Shown: positions 15,501 to 24,799, numbered from the stretch's first letter. The stretch is 64,000 nucleotides of DNA from VBDM01 sp049802235 (GCA_049802235.1 JBARMB010000107.1:62001-126000), one strand, 5' to 3'. Notes: generated from the sequence alone by a model not told the origin. Program-made: numbers and translations.

Positions 15501-15833
15501 ATGACCTCACGCCGCGCCTTGCTTGCCCTCCTCCTGTCGGTGCTGCTTGCGGCCGCCGCTCACGCCCAGACGCGGCCGATTCCCCAGGACGCCAGGCGCG
15601 GCTACCTCCGGCACGTCCAGGAGATGGCGGTCACGGTGGACGGCAACCCGATGATGCTCGCGCCGGGCGCCACTATCCGCGAGCAGAAAAATCTCGTCAT
15701 TGTGCCCGCCGCGATGCCGCGCGCAGGCGCCTGGGCCGATTACGTCCTGGACAGGAACGGACAGATTTTCCGCGTCTGGCTGCTGACGCCGCAGGAACTG
15801 GCGCAACCGAAGAAACAGGCGAACGGCCGCTAG
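15501..15833 (+). CDS. Exported hypothetical protein preceding miaB
   Basis: 110 residues with a clear Sec signal peptide (residues 1-22, cleavage after AHA). The mature part is ~88 residues with a predicted small beta-rich body (EMAVTVDGNPMMLAPGATIREQKNLVIVPA). It is not recognised as a named family. The stop is 1 nt before the miaB ATG, so it is co-transcribed and probably translationally coupled with miaB. No catalytic motif or lipobox was seen; a periplasmic location is the only inference. Confidence 0.8.
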   Translation: MTSRRALLALLLSVLLAAAAHAQTRPIPQDARRGYLRHVQEMAVTVDGNPMMLAPGATIREQKNLVIVPAAMPRAGAWADYVLDRNGQIFRVWLLTPQELAQPKKQANGR

Positions 15834-15834
15834 C

Positions 15835-17226
15835 ATGGCGCAGAAGCTCTACGTCCGCACCTTCGGCTGCCAGATGAACGAGTACGACTCGGCGAAGATG
15901 GCGGACGTGTTGCACGCCGCGGAAGGCTTCGAGACGACCGACCGCCCCGAGGACGCGGACCTGATCCTGTTCAACACCTGCTCGGTGCGCGAGAAGGCGC
16001 AGGAAAAGGTGTTTCACGATCTCGGCCGGGTGAAGCACCTGAAGCACGACAGGCCCGGCCTGCTCATCGGTGTCGGCGGCTGCGTTGCGAGCCAGGAAGG
16101 CGCGGCGATCGTGGCGCGCGCGCCCTATGTCGACCTCGTGTTCGGCCCGCAGACGCTGCACCGGCTGCCGGCGCTGCTCGAAGCGCGGCGCGCAAGCGGC
16201 AGGCCGCAGGTGGACATCTCCTTTCCCGAGGTCGAGAAATTCGACCATCTGCCGCCGGCGCGGGTCGAAGGCCCGTGCGCCTTCGTCTCGATCATGGAAG
16301 GCTGCAGCAAGTACTGCAGCTTCTGCGTCGTCCCCTATACCCGCGGCGAGGAAGTGTCGCGCGCATTCGACGACGTGCTGACCGAGGTCGCGGACCTCGC
16401 CGGTCAGGGAGTCAGGGAAGTGACGCTGCTCGGCCAGAACGTCAACGCGTGGCGCGGGAAGATGGCGGACGGTGACCTCGCCGAAGGCGGGCGTGACCTC
16501 GGCAAAGGCGACCCCGAGTCCGCCGATTTCGCCCTGCTGCTCGAGTACGTCGCCGAGATTCCCGGCATCGAGCGTATCCGCTACACCACTTCGCACCCGA
16601 AAGAATTCACGCAGCGCCTGATCGACGCGCATGGGAAGCTCGACAAGCTGGCACCGCACGTGCACCTGCCGGTGCAGTCGGGCTCCGACCGGGTTCTCGC
16701 AGCGATGAAGCGCGGCTACACGGTGCTCGAATACAATTCGATCGTGCGGCGGCTGCGCGCGGTCCGGCCGGACATCGGCATCACTTCGGATTTCATCGTC
16801 GGCTTCCCCGGCGAGACCGAGCAGGATTTCGAAGCCACCCTGAATCTCATCGATGACGTCGGCTTCGACGACTCTTTCTCGTTCACCTACAGCCGCCGTC
16901 CCGGTACGCCCGCGGCCGAGCTGCACGACGATACTCCGCAGGAAGCGAAACTCGCGCGGCTGGCGCGGCTGCAGGCGCGGATCGATGCGCAAGCGCGGAA
17001 ACTCAGCGAGCGCATGGTCGGAACGCGCCAGCGAATTCTGGTCGAGGGCGCATCACGCAAGAACGCCGGCGAACTGGCGGGCCGCACCGGGAACAACCAC
17101 ATGGTCAATTTCCCCGGTGATGCGCATCTGACCGGCCGCTGCGTCGATGTGACCATTACCGCGGCGCTCGCGCATTCACTGCGCGGCGAAGTCCGGAGCG
17201 CCGCTCGGGCGAGCTTGTCCGCCTGA
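15835..17226 (+). CDS. miaB: tRNA-2-methylthio-N6-dimethylallyladenosine synthase
   Basis: 463 residues, radical-SAM methylthiotransferase acting on i6A37 of tRNAs reading UNN codons. The N-terminal MTTase domain supplies Cys12, Cys49 and Cys83 for the auxiliary 4Fe-4S cluster. The radical-SAM CxxxCxxC is Cys157-Cys161-Cys164 (EGCSKYCSFC). A C-terminal TRAM domain follows. An insertion of ~20 acidic and Gly residues (MADGDLAEGGRDLGKGD) after VNAWRG is longer than in E. coli MiaB. It starts the miaB-phoH-ybeY-corC-lnt run. Confidence 0.97.
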   Translation: MAQKLYVRTFGCQMNEYDSAKMADVLHAAEGFETTDRPEDADLILFNTCSVREKAQEKVFHDLGRVKHLKHDRPGLLIGVGGCVASQEGAAIVARAPYVDLVFGPQTLHRLPALLEARRASGRPQVDISFPEVEKFDHLPPARVEGPCAFVSIMEGCSKYCSFCVVPYTRGEEVSRAFDDVLTEVADLAGQGVREVTLLGQNVNAWRGKMADGDLAEGGRDLGKGDPESADFALLLEYVAEIPGIERIRYTTSHPKEFTQRLIDAHGKLDKLAPHVHLPVQSGSDRVLAAMKRGYTVLEYNSIVRRLRAVRPDIGITSDFIVGFPGETEQDFEATLNLIDDVGFDDSFSFTYSRRPGTPAAELHDDTPQEAKLARLARLQARIDAQARKLSERMVGTRQRILVEGASRKNAGELAGRTGNNHMVNFPGDAHLTGRCVDVTITAALAHSLRGEVRSAARASLSA

Positions 17227-17273
17227 CCGCGGATGCCCAGGAACCTCCCAGTCGTGTTCCGGTTTCCAGCCCC

Positions 17274-18227
17274 TTGAAACCCAGGCCCCTCGAGCTGGTC
17301 CTGTCCCCGGTCGACAACCAGCGCCTTGCCAATCTCTGCGGCGCGCTGGACGAGAACCTGAGGCAGATCGAGACCGCGCTCGACGTCTCGATCGCGCGCC
17401 GTGGCGAGCGCTTCACCCTGCGGGGGAAACAGGCGGCGCGCGCCGCCGAAGCGCTGCAAAAATTCTACGACGATGCCAAGCGCGGCCTCACCATTGACGA
17501 CATCCAGCTCGGGCTGGTCGAATTCCGCTCGAGCGGCGGCGCCGAAGCGAAGGAGGACCTGCCACTGCTCACCCGCCGGGCGGACCTGCGCGGGCGCACG
17601 CCGCGACAGCGCCAGTACATCCACGACATCATCGAGCACGACATCACCTTCGCCATCGGTCCGGCAGGCACCGGCAAGACCTACCTCGCGGTGGCCTGTG
17701 CCGTGGATGCGCTGGAGCGCGACGCAGTCAAGCGCATCGTGCTGGTGCGGCCGGCGGTGGAGGCGGGGGAGCGCCTCGGCTTCCTGCCCGGGGACCTGGC
17801 GCAGAAAGTCGATCCTTACCTGCGGCCGCTCTACGACGCGCTCTACGACCTGCTCGGCTTCGACAGGGTGCAGAAACTGTTCGAGCGCGGCGCGATCGAG
17901 CTCGCGCCGCTCGCCTACATGCGCGGCCGCACCCTGAACCATTCGTTCGTGATCCTCGACGAGGCGCAGAACGCCACGCCCGAGCAGATGAAGATGTTCC
18001 TCACGCGCATCGGCTTCGGCTCCAAGGCGGTGGTGACCGGCGATATCACCCAGATCGACCTCGCGCGCGGGCAGAAAAGCGGCCTCGTGGCCGCGCAGAA
18101 GATTCTCGACGGGGTGCGCGGCATCGCCTTCAGCCCCTTCAAAAGCGACGACGTGGTGCGCCACCCTCTGGTACAACTCATCGTCGATGCCTACGAACGT
18201 CATCGCGACGGGAGCGAGGGGCGATGA
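17274..18227 (+). CDS. ybeZ: PhoH-like ATPase (YbeZ)
   Basis: 317 residues. Walker A GPAGTGKT at 129-136 and Walker B VILDEAQN around 226-233 define the PhoH/YbeZ ATPase family. YbeZ acts with the RNase YbeY in rRNA processing and ribosome quality control. The start is a TTG, giving KPRPLELVLSP; the nearest upstream ATG is out of frame. Its end overlaps the ybeY ATG (ATGA), fitting the known YbeZ-YbeY partnership. Confidence 0.94.
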   Translation: MKPRPLELVLSPVDNQRLANLCGALDENLRQIETALDVSIARRGERFTLRGKQAARAAEALQKFYDDAKRGLTIDDIQLGLVEFRSSGGAEAKEDLPLLTRRADLRGRTPRQRQYIHDIIEHDITFAIGPAGTGKTYLAVACAVDALERDAVKRIVLVRPAVEAGERLGFLPGDLAQKVDPYLRPLYDALYDLLGFDRVQKLFERGAIELAPLAYMRGRTLNHSFVILDEAQNATPEQMKMFLTRIGFGSKAVVTGDITQIDLARGQKSGLVAAQKILDGVRGIAFSPFKSDDVVRHPLVQLIVDAYERHRDGSEGR

Positions 18228-18736
18228 AGGCCCGCAGGTCTGCCCATGCGGCCTCGAAGTCGCCCGCGCCCCGGCCGCGCGCGCCGGCAAAGCCGCTTGC
18301 GCTCGCGCTGCAAATCGCCGCGCGCGGCGCGCAAGTTCCGAAGGCCGCGCAGGTCCGCCGCTGGCTGCTGGCGGCTCTGTCGCAGCCGGCCGCAGTGACG
18401 GTGCGCATCGTCGGCGCAGCCGAAGCGCGGCGGCTGAACCGAAACTACCGCGGCCGCGATCATGCCACCAACGTGCTGAGCTTTCCCTATGGGGCCGAAC
18501 GGAAGACGCTGTGCGGGGATATCGTCCTGTGCGCGCCGGTGATCCGGCGCGAAGCGCGGGCGCAGGGAAAAACGCCGGAAGCGCATTTCGCCCACCTGAC
18601 GGTGCACGGCGCCCTGCACCTGCAGGGCCACGACCACGACAAGCCGCGCGATGCGGCGCGCATGGAAGCGCTGGAAAAGAAGCTTCTGGCCAAACTCGGT
18701 TATCCTGATCCCTACCGGGTAAATCGGGAATCGTGA
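18224..18736 (+). CDS. ybeY: Endoribonuclease YbeY (rRNA maturation factor)
   Basis: 170 residues. The zinc site H3xH5xGH is present as HGALHLQGHDH (His128, His132, His138). The N-terminus carries a ~28-residue Ala/Pro/Arg-rich extension absent from E. coli YbeY. YbeY matures 16S rRNA 3' ends and acts in 70S quality control. The last codons (VNRES) and the TGA stop are not ordinary gene sequence: they are supplied by the 7-bp repeat element that fills the ybeY-corC junction. Confidence 0.94.
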   Translation: MKARRSAHAASKSPAPRPRAPAKPLALALQIAARGAQVPKAAQVRRWLLAALSQPAAVTVRIVGAAEARRLNRNYRGRDHATNVLSFPYGAERKTLCGDIVLCAPVIRREARAQGKTPEAHFAHLTVHGALHLQGHDHDKPRDAARMEALEKKLLAKLGYPDPYRVNRES

Positions 18737-18803
18737 ATCGTAAATCGGCGGGGCATCGCTGCGCCGCGAACCCACGATCCACGATTCCCGATTTACGATT
18801 CAC
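18719..18803 (+). repeat. Heptamer hairpin element, copy 1 (ybeY/corC junction)
   Basis: Left arm: four 7-bp units GTAAATC, GGGAATC, GTGAATC, GTAAATC (18719-18746). Right arm: GATCCAC, GATTCCC, GATTTAC, GATTCAC (18776-18803). Left 18719-18739 pairs with right 18776-18796 as a 21-bp stem with one G-T pair. The ybeY stop lies in the third left unit. The corC ATG is 8 nt after the right arm and has no Shine-Dalgarno sequence. Confidence 0.92.
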
Positions 18804-18811
18804 AATGTCGC

Positions 18812-19642
18812 ATGAATGAACCTGACAAACCTTCGCTTCTCGAGCGGCTGTCCGCGCTGCTCATGCACGAGCCCGAGGACCGCGAGCAGCTGGTGACGCT
18901 GCTGCACTCGGCTTTCGAGAAAAACCTCCTCGACAGCGATGCGCTGTCGATGATCGAAGGCGTGCTGCAGGTCTCGGAGATGCAGGTGCGCGACATCATG
19001 GTGCCGCGCGCGCAGATGGACGTGATCGACATCAACGAGACCCCCGACAAGTTCATTCCGACCGTCATCGCCACCGCGCACTCGCGCTTCCCGGTGATCG
19101 ACAAGGACCGCGATGACGTCATCGGCATCCTGCTCGCCAAGGACCTGCTGCGCTACTACGCCGGCGAGGAGGAGTTCAACGTGCGCGACATGCTGCGCCC
19201 GGCGGTGTTCGTTCCCGAATCGAAGCGCCTCAATGTGCTGCTGCGCGAGTTCCGCGCCAACCGCAACCACATGGCGGTGGTCGTGGACGAATACGGCGGC
19301 GCGGCGGGCCTGGTGACCATCGAGGACGTGCTCGAGCAGATCGTCGGCGACATCGAGGACGAATACGACTTCGACGAGTCCGTGGACAACATCGTGCGCG
19401 AGAGCAGCGGCCACTATCGCGTCAAGGCGCAGACCGAGATCGCCGACTTCAACAAGATTTTCGGCACCGACTTCTCCGACGCCGATTTCGACACGCTGGG
19501 CGGCCTCGTCCTCGACCGTTTCGGGCGCTTGCCGAAGCGCGGCGAAGCGATCACCATCGGGGACCTGCGCTTCCAGGTGTTGCGCGCCGACAGCCGGCGG
19601 CTGCACGTGCTGCAGGTGCAGCGATTGCCGGGCAGGGTTTGA
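18812..19642 (+). CDS. corC: CorC/HlyC-type CBS-domain protein
   Basis: 276 residues. Two CBS domains (VRDIMVPRAQMDVIDI..., VRDMLRPAVFVPE...) are followed by a CorC_HlyC C-terminal domain (VVDEYGGAAGLVTIEDVLEQIVGDIEDE). There is no N-terminal DUF21 membrane domain, so this is the soluble CorC (YbeX) form. YbeX is linked to Mg2+/Co2+ homeostasis and, with the YbeZ-YbeY genes, to ribosome metabolism. The start has no visible Shine-Dalgarno sequence, because the heptamer element occupies the upstream region. Its stop overlaps the TTG start of lnt. Confidence 0.94.
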   Translation: MNEPDKPSLLERLSALLMHEPEDREQLVTLLHSAFEKNLLDSDALSMIEGVLQVSEMQVRDIMVPRAQMDVIDINETPDKFIPTVIATAHSRFPVIDKDRDDVIGILLAKDLLRYYAGEEEFNVRDMLRPAVFVPESKRLNVLLREFRANRNHMAVVVDEYGGAAGLVTIEDVLEQIVGDIEDEYDFDESVDNIVRESSGHYRVKAQTEIADFNKIFGTDFSDADFDTLGGLVLDRFGRLPKRGEAITIGDLRFQVLRADSRRLHVLQVQRLPGRV

Positions 19643-21159
19643 AGGCGGTCTTCACCTCGCAGCGCACAGCGACCCTCGCCGCGCTTCTTGCCGGCGCGCT
19701 GACGGTCGCCGGCTTTGCCCCGATCGGGGCAATCCCGCTGCCGTTTCTGACCCTCGCCGGCCTGCTCGCGCTGTGGCGGCGCGCACCGTCCCCGCGCGAC
19801 GGCTTGCGGACCGGATTCGCCTTCGGCGCAGGACTGTTCGGGACCGGAGTGTCGTGGGTCTACGTCAGCCTGCATGACTACGGCCTCATGCCCGCACCGC
19901 TCGCCGCGGTCGCGACGCTGCTCTTCTGTGTCGTCCTGGCGCTCTATCCCGCCGCGGCCGGCTGGTGCTTCGTGCGCCTGCGGCCGGAGCGCGGCGTCGC
20001 GGCGCTGTTCGCGTTCGCGTCGCTGTGGACACTTTCGGAATGGCTGCGCGGCTGGCTGCTCACCGGCTTCCCCTGGCTCGCCGTCGGCTACACGCAGACC
20101 GACACGCCGCTCGCCGGCTTCGCCCCCGTCCTGGGAGTGTTCGGCGTCTCGTTCGCGACCGCGCTCTGCTCCGGTCTCCTGAATCTCGTATTTTCCGGCT
20201 CGGGGCGGGTCCGCATCGCGAGCGTCGCGGCGCTCCTGCTTGCGCTCGGGCTCGGCGCTCTGCTGCAGCAGATCTCCTGGACTTCGCCCCGAGGCGAGCC
20301 TTTCCGCGTGGCGCTGCTGCAGGGTAACATCCCCCAGGAGCTGAAGTTCCAGGCCGAGCGCTACACGGCGACGCTGGCGACTTACAGGCGGTTGATCGCC
20401 GGCAGCAGCGCGCAATTGATCGTGCTGCCGGAGACCGCCATTCCGCGGTTCCTCGATGCGGTCGATGCGCATTACCTGAACGACATCGCGCAACTGGCGC
20501 GCGAGCGGCGCGCCGACCTCGTCATCGGCGTTCCGGTCCGCGACCAAGGCGGCCGTTACTTCAACAGCGTCGTCAGCATCGGCGTCTCGCCGACGCAGCG
20601 CTACGACAAGTTGCATCTGGTTCCATTTGGCGAATTCGTGCCGCCCGGCTTCGGCTGGATCGTGAAGACGCTCTCGATCCCGTTGTCGGATTTTACCTCC
20701 GGGCCGCAGAATCCCCGGCCGCTCGCCCTGTCCGGCCAGTGGGTCGCACCCGACATCTGCTTCGAGGATACCTTCGGCGAGGAGATCGTCCGCCAATTGC
20801 CGCAGGCGACCCTGCTCGTCAACCTCTCCAACATCGCCTGGTTCGGCGATTCGCTCGCGCCGGCGCAGCACCTGCAGATCTCGCGCATGCGCGCCATCGA
20901 GACCGGGCGCTTCATGCTGCGCGCGACCAACACCGGCGTCACGGCGATCATCGATCCGCGCGGCAAGGTGGTCGCGAGGCTGCCGCAGTTCACCGAAGGC
21001 GCGCTTCAAGGCGAAGTGCGAGGCCATGCCGGCGCCTCACCCTACGTGCGTTTCGGCAACACTCCGATCGTGCTCGCCTGCCTCGCGTTGCTCGCGTTAC
21101 TCGCGGCGCTCGCGCATCACCGGCGCCGCGCCGTTGGTCTGGCGAGGGAAAGCCGGTAA
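19639..21159 (+). CDS. lnt: Apolipoprotein N-acyltransferase
   Basis: 506 residues. The N-terminal third contains several transmembrane helices and the C-terminal nitrilase domain carries the catalytic triad Glu265 (LPETAIP), Lys324 (YDKLHLVPFGE) and Cys374 (DICFED). Lnt adds the third acyl chain to outer-membrane lipoproteins such as MltA. The start is a TTG overlapping the corC stop, so translation is coupled. Another hydrophobic helix lies at the C-terminus. Confidence 0.95.
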   Translation: MKAVFTSQRTATLAALLAGALTVAGFAPIGAIPLPFLTLAGLLALWRRAPSPRDGLRTGFAFGAGLFGTGVSWVYVSLHDYGLMPAPLAAVATLLFCVVLALYPAAAGWCFVRLRPERGVAALFAFASLWTLSEWLRGWLLTGFPWLAVGYTQTDTPLAGFAPVLGVFGVSFATALCSGLLNLVFSGSGRVRIASVAALLLALGLGALLQQISWTSPRGEPFRVALLQGNIPQELKFQAERYTATLATYRRLIAGSSAQLIVLPETAIPRFLDAVDAHYLNDIAQLARERRADLVIGVPVRDQGGRYFNSVVSIGVSPTQRYDKLHLVPFGEFVPPGFGWIVKTLSIPLSDFTSGPQNPRPLALSGQWVAPDICFEDTFGEEIVRQLPQATLLVNLSNIAWFGDSLAPAQHLQISRMRAIETGRFMLRATNTGVTAIIDPRGKVVARLPQFTEGALQGEVRGHAGASPYVRFGNTPIVLACLALLALLAALAHHRRRAVGLARESR

Positions 21160-21173
21160 AATCTGCCGCGCCC

Positions 21174-22061
21174 ATGCTCACTTTCCAGGAACTGATCCTC
21201 AAGCTGCAGAGCTACTGGGCCGGGCGGGGCTGCGTGCTGCTGCAGCCGTACGACATGGAGATGGGCGCCGGCACCTCGCACACCGCGACCTTCCTGCGCG
21301 CGATCGGTCCGGAACCCTGGAGGGCAGCGTATGTGCAGCCTTCGCGCCGGCCCAAGGACGGGCGCTACGGCGAGAATCCAAACCGCCTGCAGCACTACTA
21401 CCAGTACCAGGTAGTGCTCAAACCCTCGCCGCTCGACATACTCGATCTGTATATCGGCTCGCTGAACGAACTGGGCATCAACCCGCAGGAGCACGACATC
21501 CGTTTCGTCGAGGACGACTGGGAGAATCCCACGCTCGGCGCCTGGGGTCTCGGGTGGGAAGTCTGGCTGAACGGCATGGAAGTGACGCAGTTCACCTACT
21601 TCCAGCAGGTCGGCGGCATCGACTGCAAGCCGATCACCGGCGAGATCACCTACGGCATCGAGCGCCTCGCGATGGTCCTGCAGAACGTGGAGAACGTGTT
21701 CGATCTGGTGTGGACGCCGGGCGTGACCTACCGCGACGTCTACCACCAGAACGAGGTCGAGCAGTCGGCCTACAACTTCGATCAGTCGAATGCGAAGATG
21801 CTGTTCGATCACTTCAGCGACTACGAGGCCGACGCGAAACGCCTGATGGAAGCGCAGCTTGCATTGCCCGCCTACGAAAAGGTGCTCAAGGCTGCGCATA
21901 CCTTCAACCTGCTCGATGCGCGCGGCGCGATCTCGGTCACGGAGCGCGCCGCCTATATCGGCCGCATCCGCAACCTGGCCAAGGCCGTGGCGCAGAGCTA
22001 CTACGAATCGCGCGAGCGGCTTGGCTTCCCGATGTGCCGGACCAGCAAGGCAGCGGCATGA
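21174..22061 (+). CDS. glyQ: Glycyl-tRNA synthetase alpha subunit
   Basis: 295 residues; the heterotetrameric (alpha2beta2) glycyl-tRNA synthetase form. Class II signature regions include LQPYDMEMGAGTSHTATFLRA and QPSRRPKDGRYGENPNRLQ, with GEITYGIERLAM as motif 3. The ATG at 21174 follows lnt by 14 bp. Its stop overlaps the glyS start (ATGA, 22058-22061). Third-position GC is very high, in contrast to glyS immediately after. Confidence 0.97.
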   Translation: MLTFQELILKLQSYWAGRGCVLLQPYDMEMGAGTSHTATFLRAIGPEPWRAAYVQPSRRPKDGRYGENPNRLQHYYQYQVVLKPSPLDILDLYIGSLNELGINPQEHDIRFVEDDWENPTLGAWGLGWEVWLNGMEVTQFTYFQQVGGIDCKPITGEITYGIERLAMVLQNVENVFDLVWTPGVTYRDVYHQNEVEQSAYNFDQSNAKMLFDHFSDYEADAKRLMEAQLALPAYEKVLKAAHTFNLLDARGAISVTERAAYIGRIRNLAKAVAQSYYESRERLGFPMCRTSKAAA

Positions 22062-24190
22062 AGGCGTCGTTGCTGGTCGAGCTGTTCACCGAGGAACTGC
22101 CGCCCAGGGCACTTGCCAGACTGGGTGGAGCCTTTGCGTCACAAATTCAGTTGAGTCTCGGTGACCAAGGATTGCTCGATTCACGTGCCACATCGACATT
22201 CTTCGCAACGCCGCGCCGTCTTGCGGTAAAGATCTCGCACGTATTGGCGCGTGCGCCGGATCGCGCCGAAACGAAAAAACTGATGCCGGTGAAAATCGCC
22301 TACGATACCGACGGCCCTACACCAGCCTTACTTAAACGTCTTGAGAAAGAAGGCTTTCCTCCCGGGAGTTTCGGCAATCAGATCAAAGAGCGCCTCCAGG
22401 AACGCGAGGGCTATGTTTTTTTCGAGCAGGCAATTTCTGGACTCTCGCTGTCTTCCGGACTACAAGCCGCGTTGGAAGAAGCCATTGCCAAATTGCCAAT
22501 TCCCAAGGTAATGACTTATCAATTGGCCGATGGCACCGACCAGAAATTCGTGCGCCCGGCACACGGCCTTGTCGTCCTGCACGGAGACAAAGTAGTGGAT
22601 GTTTCGGTCCTTGGCCTACGAGCGGGGCGCGTCACGCATGGCCACCGCTTCCAGGGCGTCAAGGACATCACAATCGCAACGGCCGATGCCTACGAGGAAG
22701 CGCTCGCCGCGCACGGCAAGGTCATCGCTTCCTTTGATAAACGCAGGCAGGAAATCGAACGTCAATTGACCAGGAAGGCCGTCGATCTCAAGCTGAAGTT
22801 CTCTTCAGAGCCCTCCCTGACACACGCCGAAGAGCTTATTGGATTAAATGATGCCTTGGTGGACGAAGTAACTTCTCTAGTCGAATATCCGACTGTCTAC
22901 GTCGGTGAGTTCGAGCAAGAGTATCTCGCCGTGCCGCAGGAATGCCTGATCCTCACCATGCGCGCCAACCAGAAGTATTTCCCATTGTTCAATGCGGCCG
23001 GCAAGCTGACCAACCGATTCCTCATCGTCAGCAACATGGATCTGAAGGATCCGAAAAATATAGTCGAAGGCAATCAGCGCGTGGTGCGGCCGCGGTTCGA
23101 GGACGCGCGCTTCTTCTTCGAGCAGGATCGCAAGCAACGGCTCGAGACACGCGTGCCGCAGCTCGCCAAGGTCGTCTATCACAACAGGCTCGGGAGCCAG
23201 CTCGAACGCGTGGAGCGCGTCCAGCTGCTCGCCGGCCGGATTGCCCGCGAGCTGAAGGCCGATGCGGCGCTCGCTGGGCGCGCCGCCTGGCTCTCCAAAG
23301 CCGATCTGCTTACCGGCATGGTCGGCGAGTTTCCCGAGCTGCAGGGAGTCATGGGTCGCTATTACGCGCTTGGCGACGGTGAGCCGAAAGAAGTCTCCGA
23401 CGCGATCGAGCAGCACTATCGCCCGCGGTTCGCCGGAGATTCTCTGCCGCAAGGTCCGGTGGCATGCGCGGTCGCGCTTGCCGACAAGCTCGACACGCTC
23501 GCCGGGCTGTTCGGCATCGGTCAGCAACCGACCGGGGACAAGGATCCATTCGGCCTGCGCCGTGCCGCCCTCGGGGTGATCAGGATTGTCGTCGAGCATC
23601 AGCTCCCGCTTTCCTTACACGAGTCGGTCAACGCTGCGTTTGCGGGCTACGACCGCAAGATCGGTGACGCGCACACTGATCTCGAGATTTTCGTATTCGA
23701 GCGCCTCTCAGGCTACCTGAAGGAGCTCGGCTACTCGACGCTTCAGATCGAAGCGGTCCTCAGCAGGGGTTTCGACCAGCTCAGTCACGTGCCGCGACAA
23801 TTGGACGCGGTCAAGGCGTTCCAGGCGCTGCCCGAAGCCGAAAGTCTCGCTTCCGCCAACAAGCGGGTGGCAAACATACTGAAACAGGCGGCAGCCAGGG
23901 GCGAGTCGTACGTCAACGCCGACCGAAAGGAATTGAAGGAGCCCGCGGAGCTCTCACTTTTCGATGCGCTGGAAAGGACCTCCGCAAGCGCGAATCAGCT
24001 GTTCGAGCGCGGCGACTACACCGGCTATCTCAAGACATTCGCGGTATTGAAGGCGCCGGTAGACGCGTTCTTCGACTCAGTCATGGTCATGGTCGAGCAA
24101 GATTCATTGCGCAAGAACCGGCTCGCGCTGCTCACGGATCTGCGTGATGCGATGAATCGCGTCGCCGACATCTCCAAGCTCGCCGCATGA
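22058..24190 (+). CDS. glyS: Glycyl-tRNA synthetase beta subunit
   Basis: 710 residues, normal for GlyS. Begins MKASLLVELFTEELPPRAL and includes the TPRRLAV and RANQKYFPLF motifs. The C-terminal anticodon-binding region (DALERTSASANQLFERGDY...) is intact. It binds tRNA-Gly and completes the alpha2beta2 enzyme. From ~22130 to ~22920 codon use is noticeably less GC-biased than in glyQ or gmhB (about half the third positions checked are A or T), suggesting a different recent history for this part. The frame is uninterrupted. Confidence 0.96.
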   Translation: MKASLLVELFTEELPPRALARLGGAFASQIQLSLGDQGLLDSRATSTFFATPRRLAVKISHVLARAPDRAETKKLMPVKIAYDTDGPTPALLKRLEKEGFPPGSFGNQIKERLQEREGYVFFEQAISGLSLSSGLQAALEEAIAKLPIPKVMTYQLADGTDQKFVRPAHGLVVLHGDKVVDVSVLGLRAGRVTHGHRFQGVKDITIATADAYEEALAAHGKVIASFDKRRQEIERQLTRKAVDLKLKFSSEPSLTHAEELIGLNDALVDEVTSLVEYPTVYVGEFEQEYLAVPQECLILTMRANQKYFPLFNAAGKLTNRFLIVSNMDLKDPKNIVEGNQRVVRPRFEDARFFFEQDRKQRLETRVPQLAKVVYHNRLGSQLERVERVQLLAGRIARELKADAALAGRAAWLSKADLLTGMVGEFPELQGVMGRYYALGDGEPKEVSDAIEQHYRPRFAGDSLPQGPVACAVALADKLDTLAGLFGIGQQPTGDKDPFGLRRAALGVIRIVVEHQLPLSLHESVNAAFAGYDRKIGDAHTDLEIFVFERLSGYLKELGYSTLQIEAVLSRGFDQLSHVPRQLDAVKAFQALPEAESLASANKRVANILKQAAARGESYVNADRKELKEPAELSLFDALERTSASANQLFERGDYTGYLKTFAVLKAPVDAFFDSVMVMVEQDSLRKNRLALLTDLRDAMNRVADISKLAA

Positions 24191-24720
24191 AGCTGGTCAT
24201 CCTCGATCGCGACGGCGTCATCAACTACGACAGCGACGAGTACATCAGGCATCCGGACGAGTGGCGGCCGATCCCGGGAAGCCTGGAGGCGATCGCGAAG
24301 CTGACGCAGTCGGGCTGGCGCGTCGTCGTCGCCACCAACCAGTCCGGGGTCGGCCGCGGGCTGCTCGACATGGAGACGCTCAACGCGATCCACGCCAAGA
24401 TGCACAAGGCGGTCAACCAGGCCGGCGGACGCATCGAGGCGGTGTTCTACTGCCCCGATATTCCCGGGTCCGGCTCGCCCTGCCGCAAGCCCAGCCCGGG
24501 CATGTTCCTCGCCATCGGCGAGCGCTTCAACGTCGCGCTCGAGCGCGTCCCCGCCGTCGGCGACAGCCTGCACGACCTGCAGGCCGCAGCCGCGGTGAAG
24601 GCGCAGCCGATCCTGGTGCTGACCGGCAAGGGAGAGAGGACGCGCGCCGCGGGCAACCTGCCGGAGGCGACGTCGATCTACCCGGACCTCGCCGCGGCGG
24701 CGCAGGCGCTTTGCACGTGA
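24187..24720 (+). CDS. gmhB: D-glycero-beta-D-manno-heptose 1,7-bisphosphate 7-phosphatase
   Basis: 177 residues, HAD phosphatase of the LPS heptose pathway. The nucleophile motif is DRDGVIN (Asp7, Asp9) and the C-terminal Asp motif is VGDSLHD. The usual zinc loop of GmhB (Cys-His and Cys-x-Cys ligands) is shortened: only Cys89 and Cys99 remain in FYCPDIPGSGSPCRKP, so zinc may not be bound. It overlaps glyS by 4 bp. Its stop codon TGA is formed by the first unit of the heptamer element. Confidence 0.9.
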   Translation: MKLVILDRDGVINYDSDEYIRHPDEWRPIPGSLEAIAKLTQSGWRVVVATNQSGVGRGLLDMETLNAIHAKMHKAVNQAGGRIEAVFYCPDIPGSGSPCRKPSPGMFLAIGERFNVALERVPAVGDSLHDLQAAAAVKAQPILVLTGKGERTRAAGNLPEATSIYPDLAAAAQALCT

Positions 24721-24799
24721 ATCGTGAATGGTGAATCGTGACGGAAGCCCGCCGCGTGATACCGCCTTTTCGATTTCCGATTCACGATTCACGATTTAC
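24717..24799 (+). repeat. Heptamer hairpin element, copy 2 (gmhB/plsC junction)
   Basis: Left arm GTGAATC, GTGAATG, GTGAATC (24717-24737). Right arm GATTTCC, GATTCAC, GATTCAC, GATTTAC (24772-24799). The gmhB stop is inside the first left unit, and the plsC ATG is 6 nt after the last right unit. No ribosome-binding site lies between. Confidence 0.9.
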
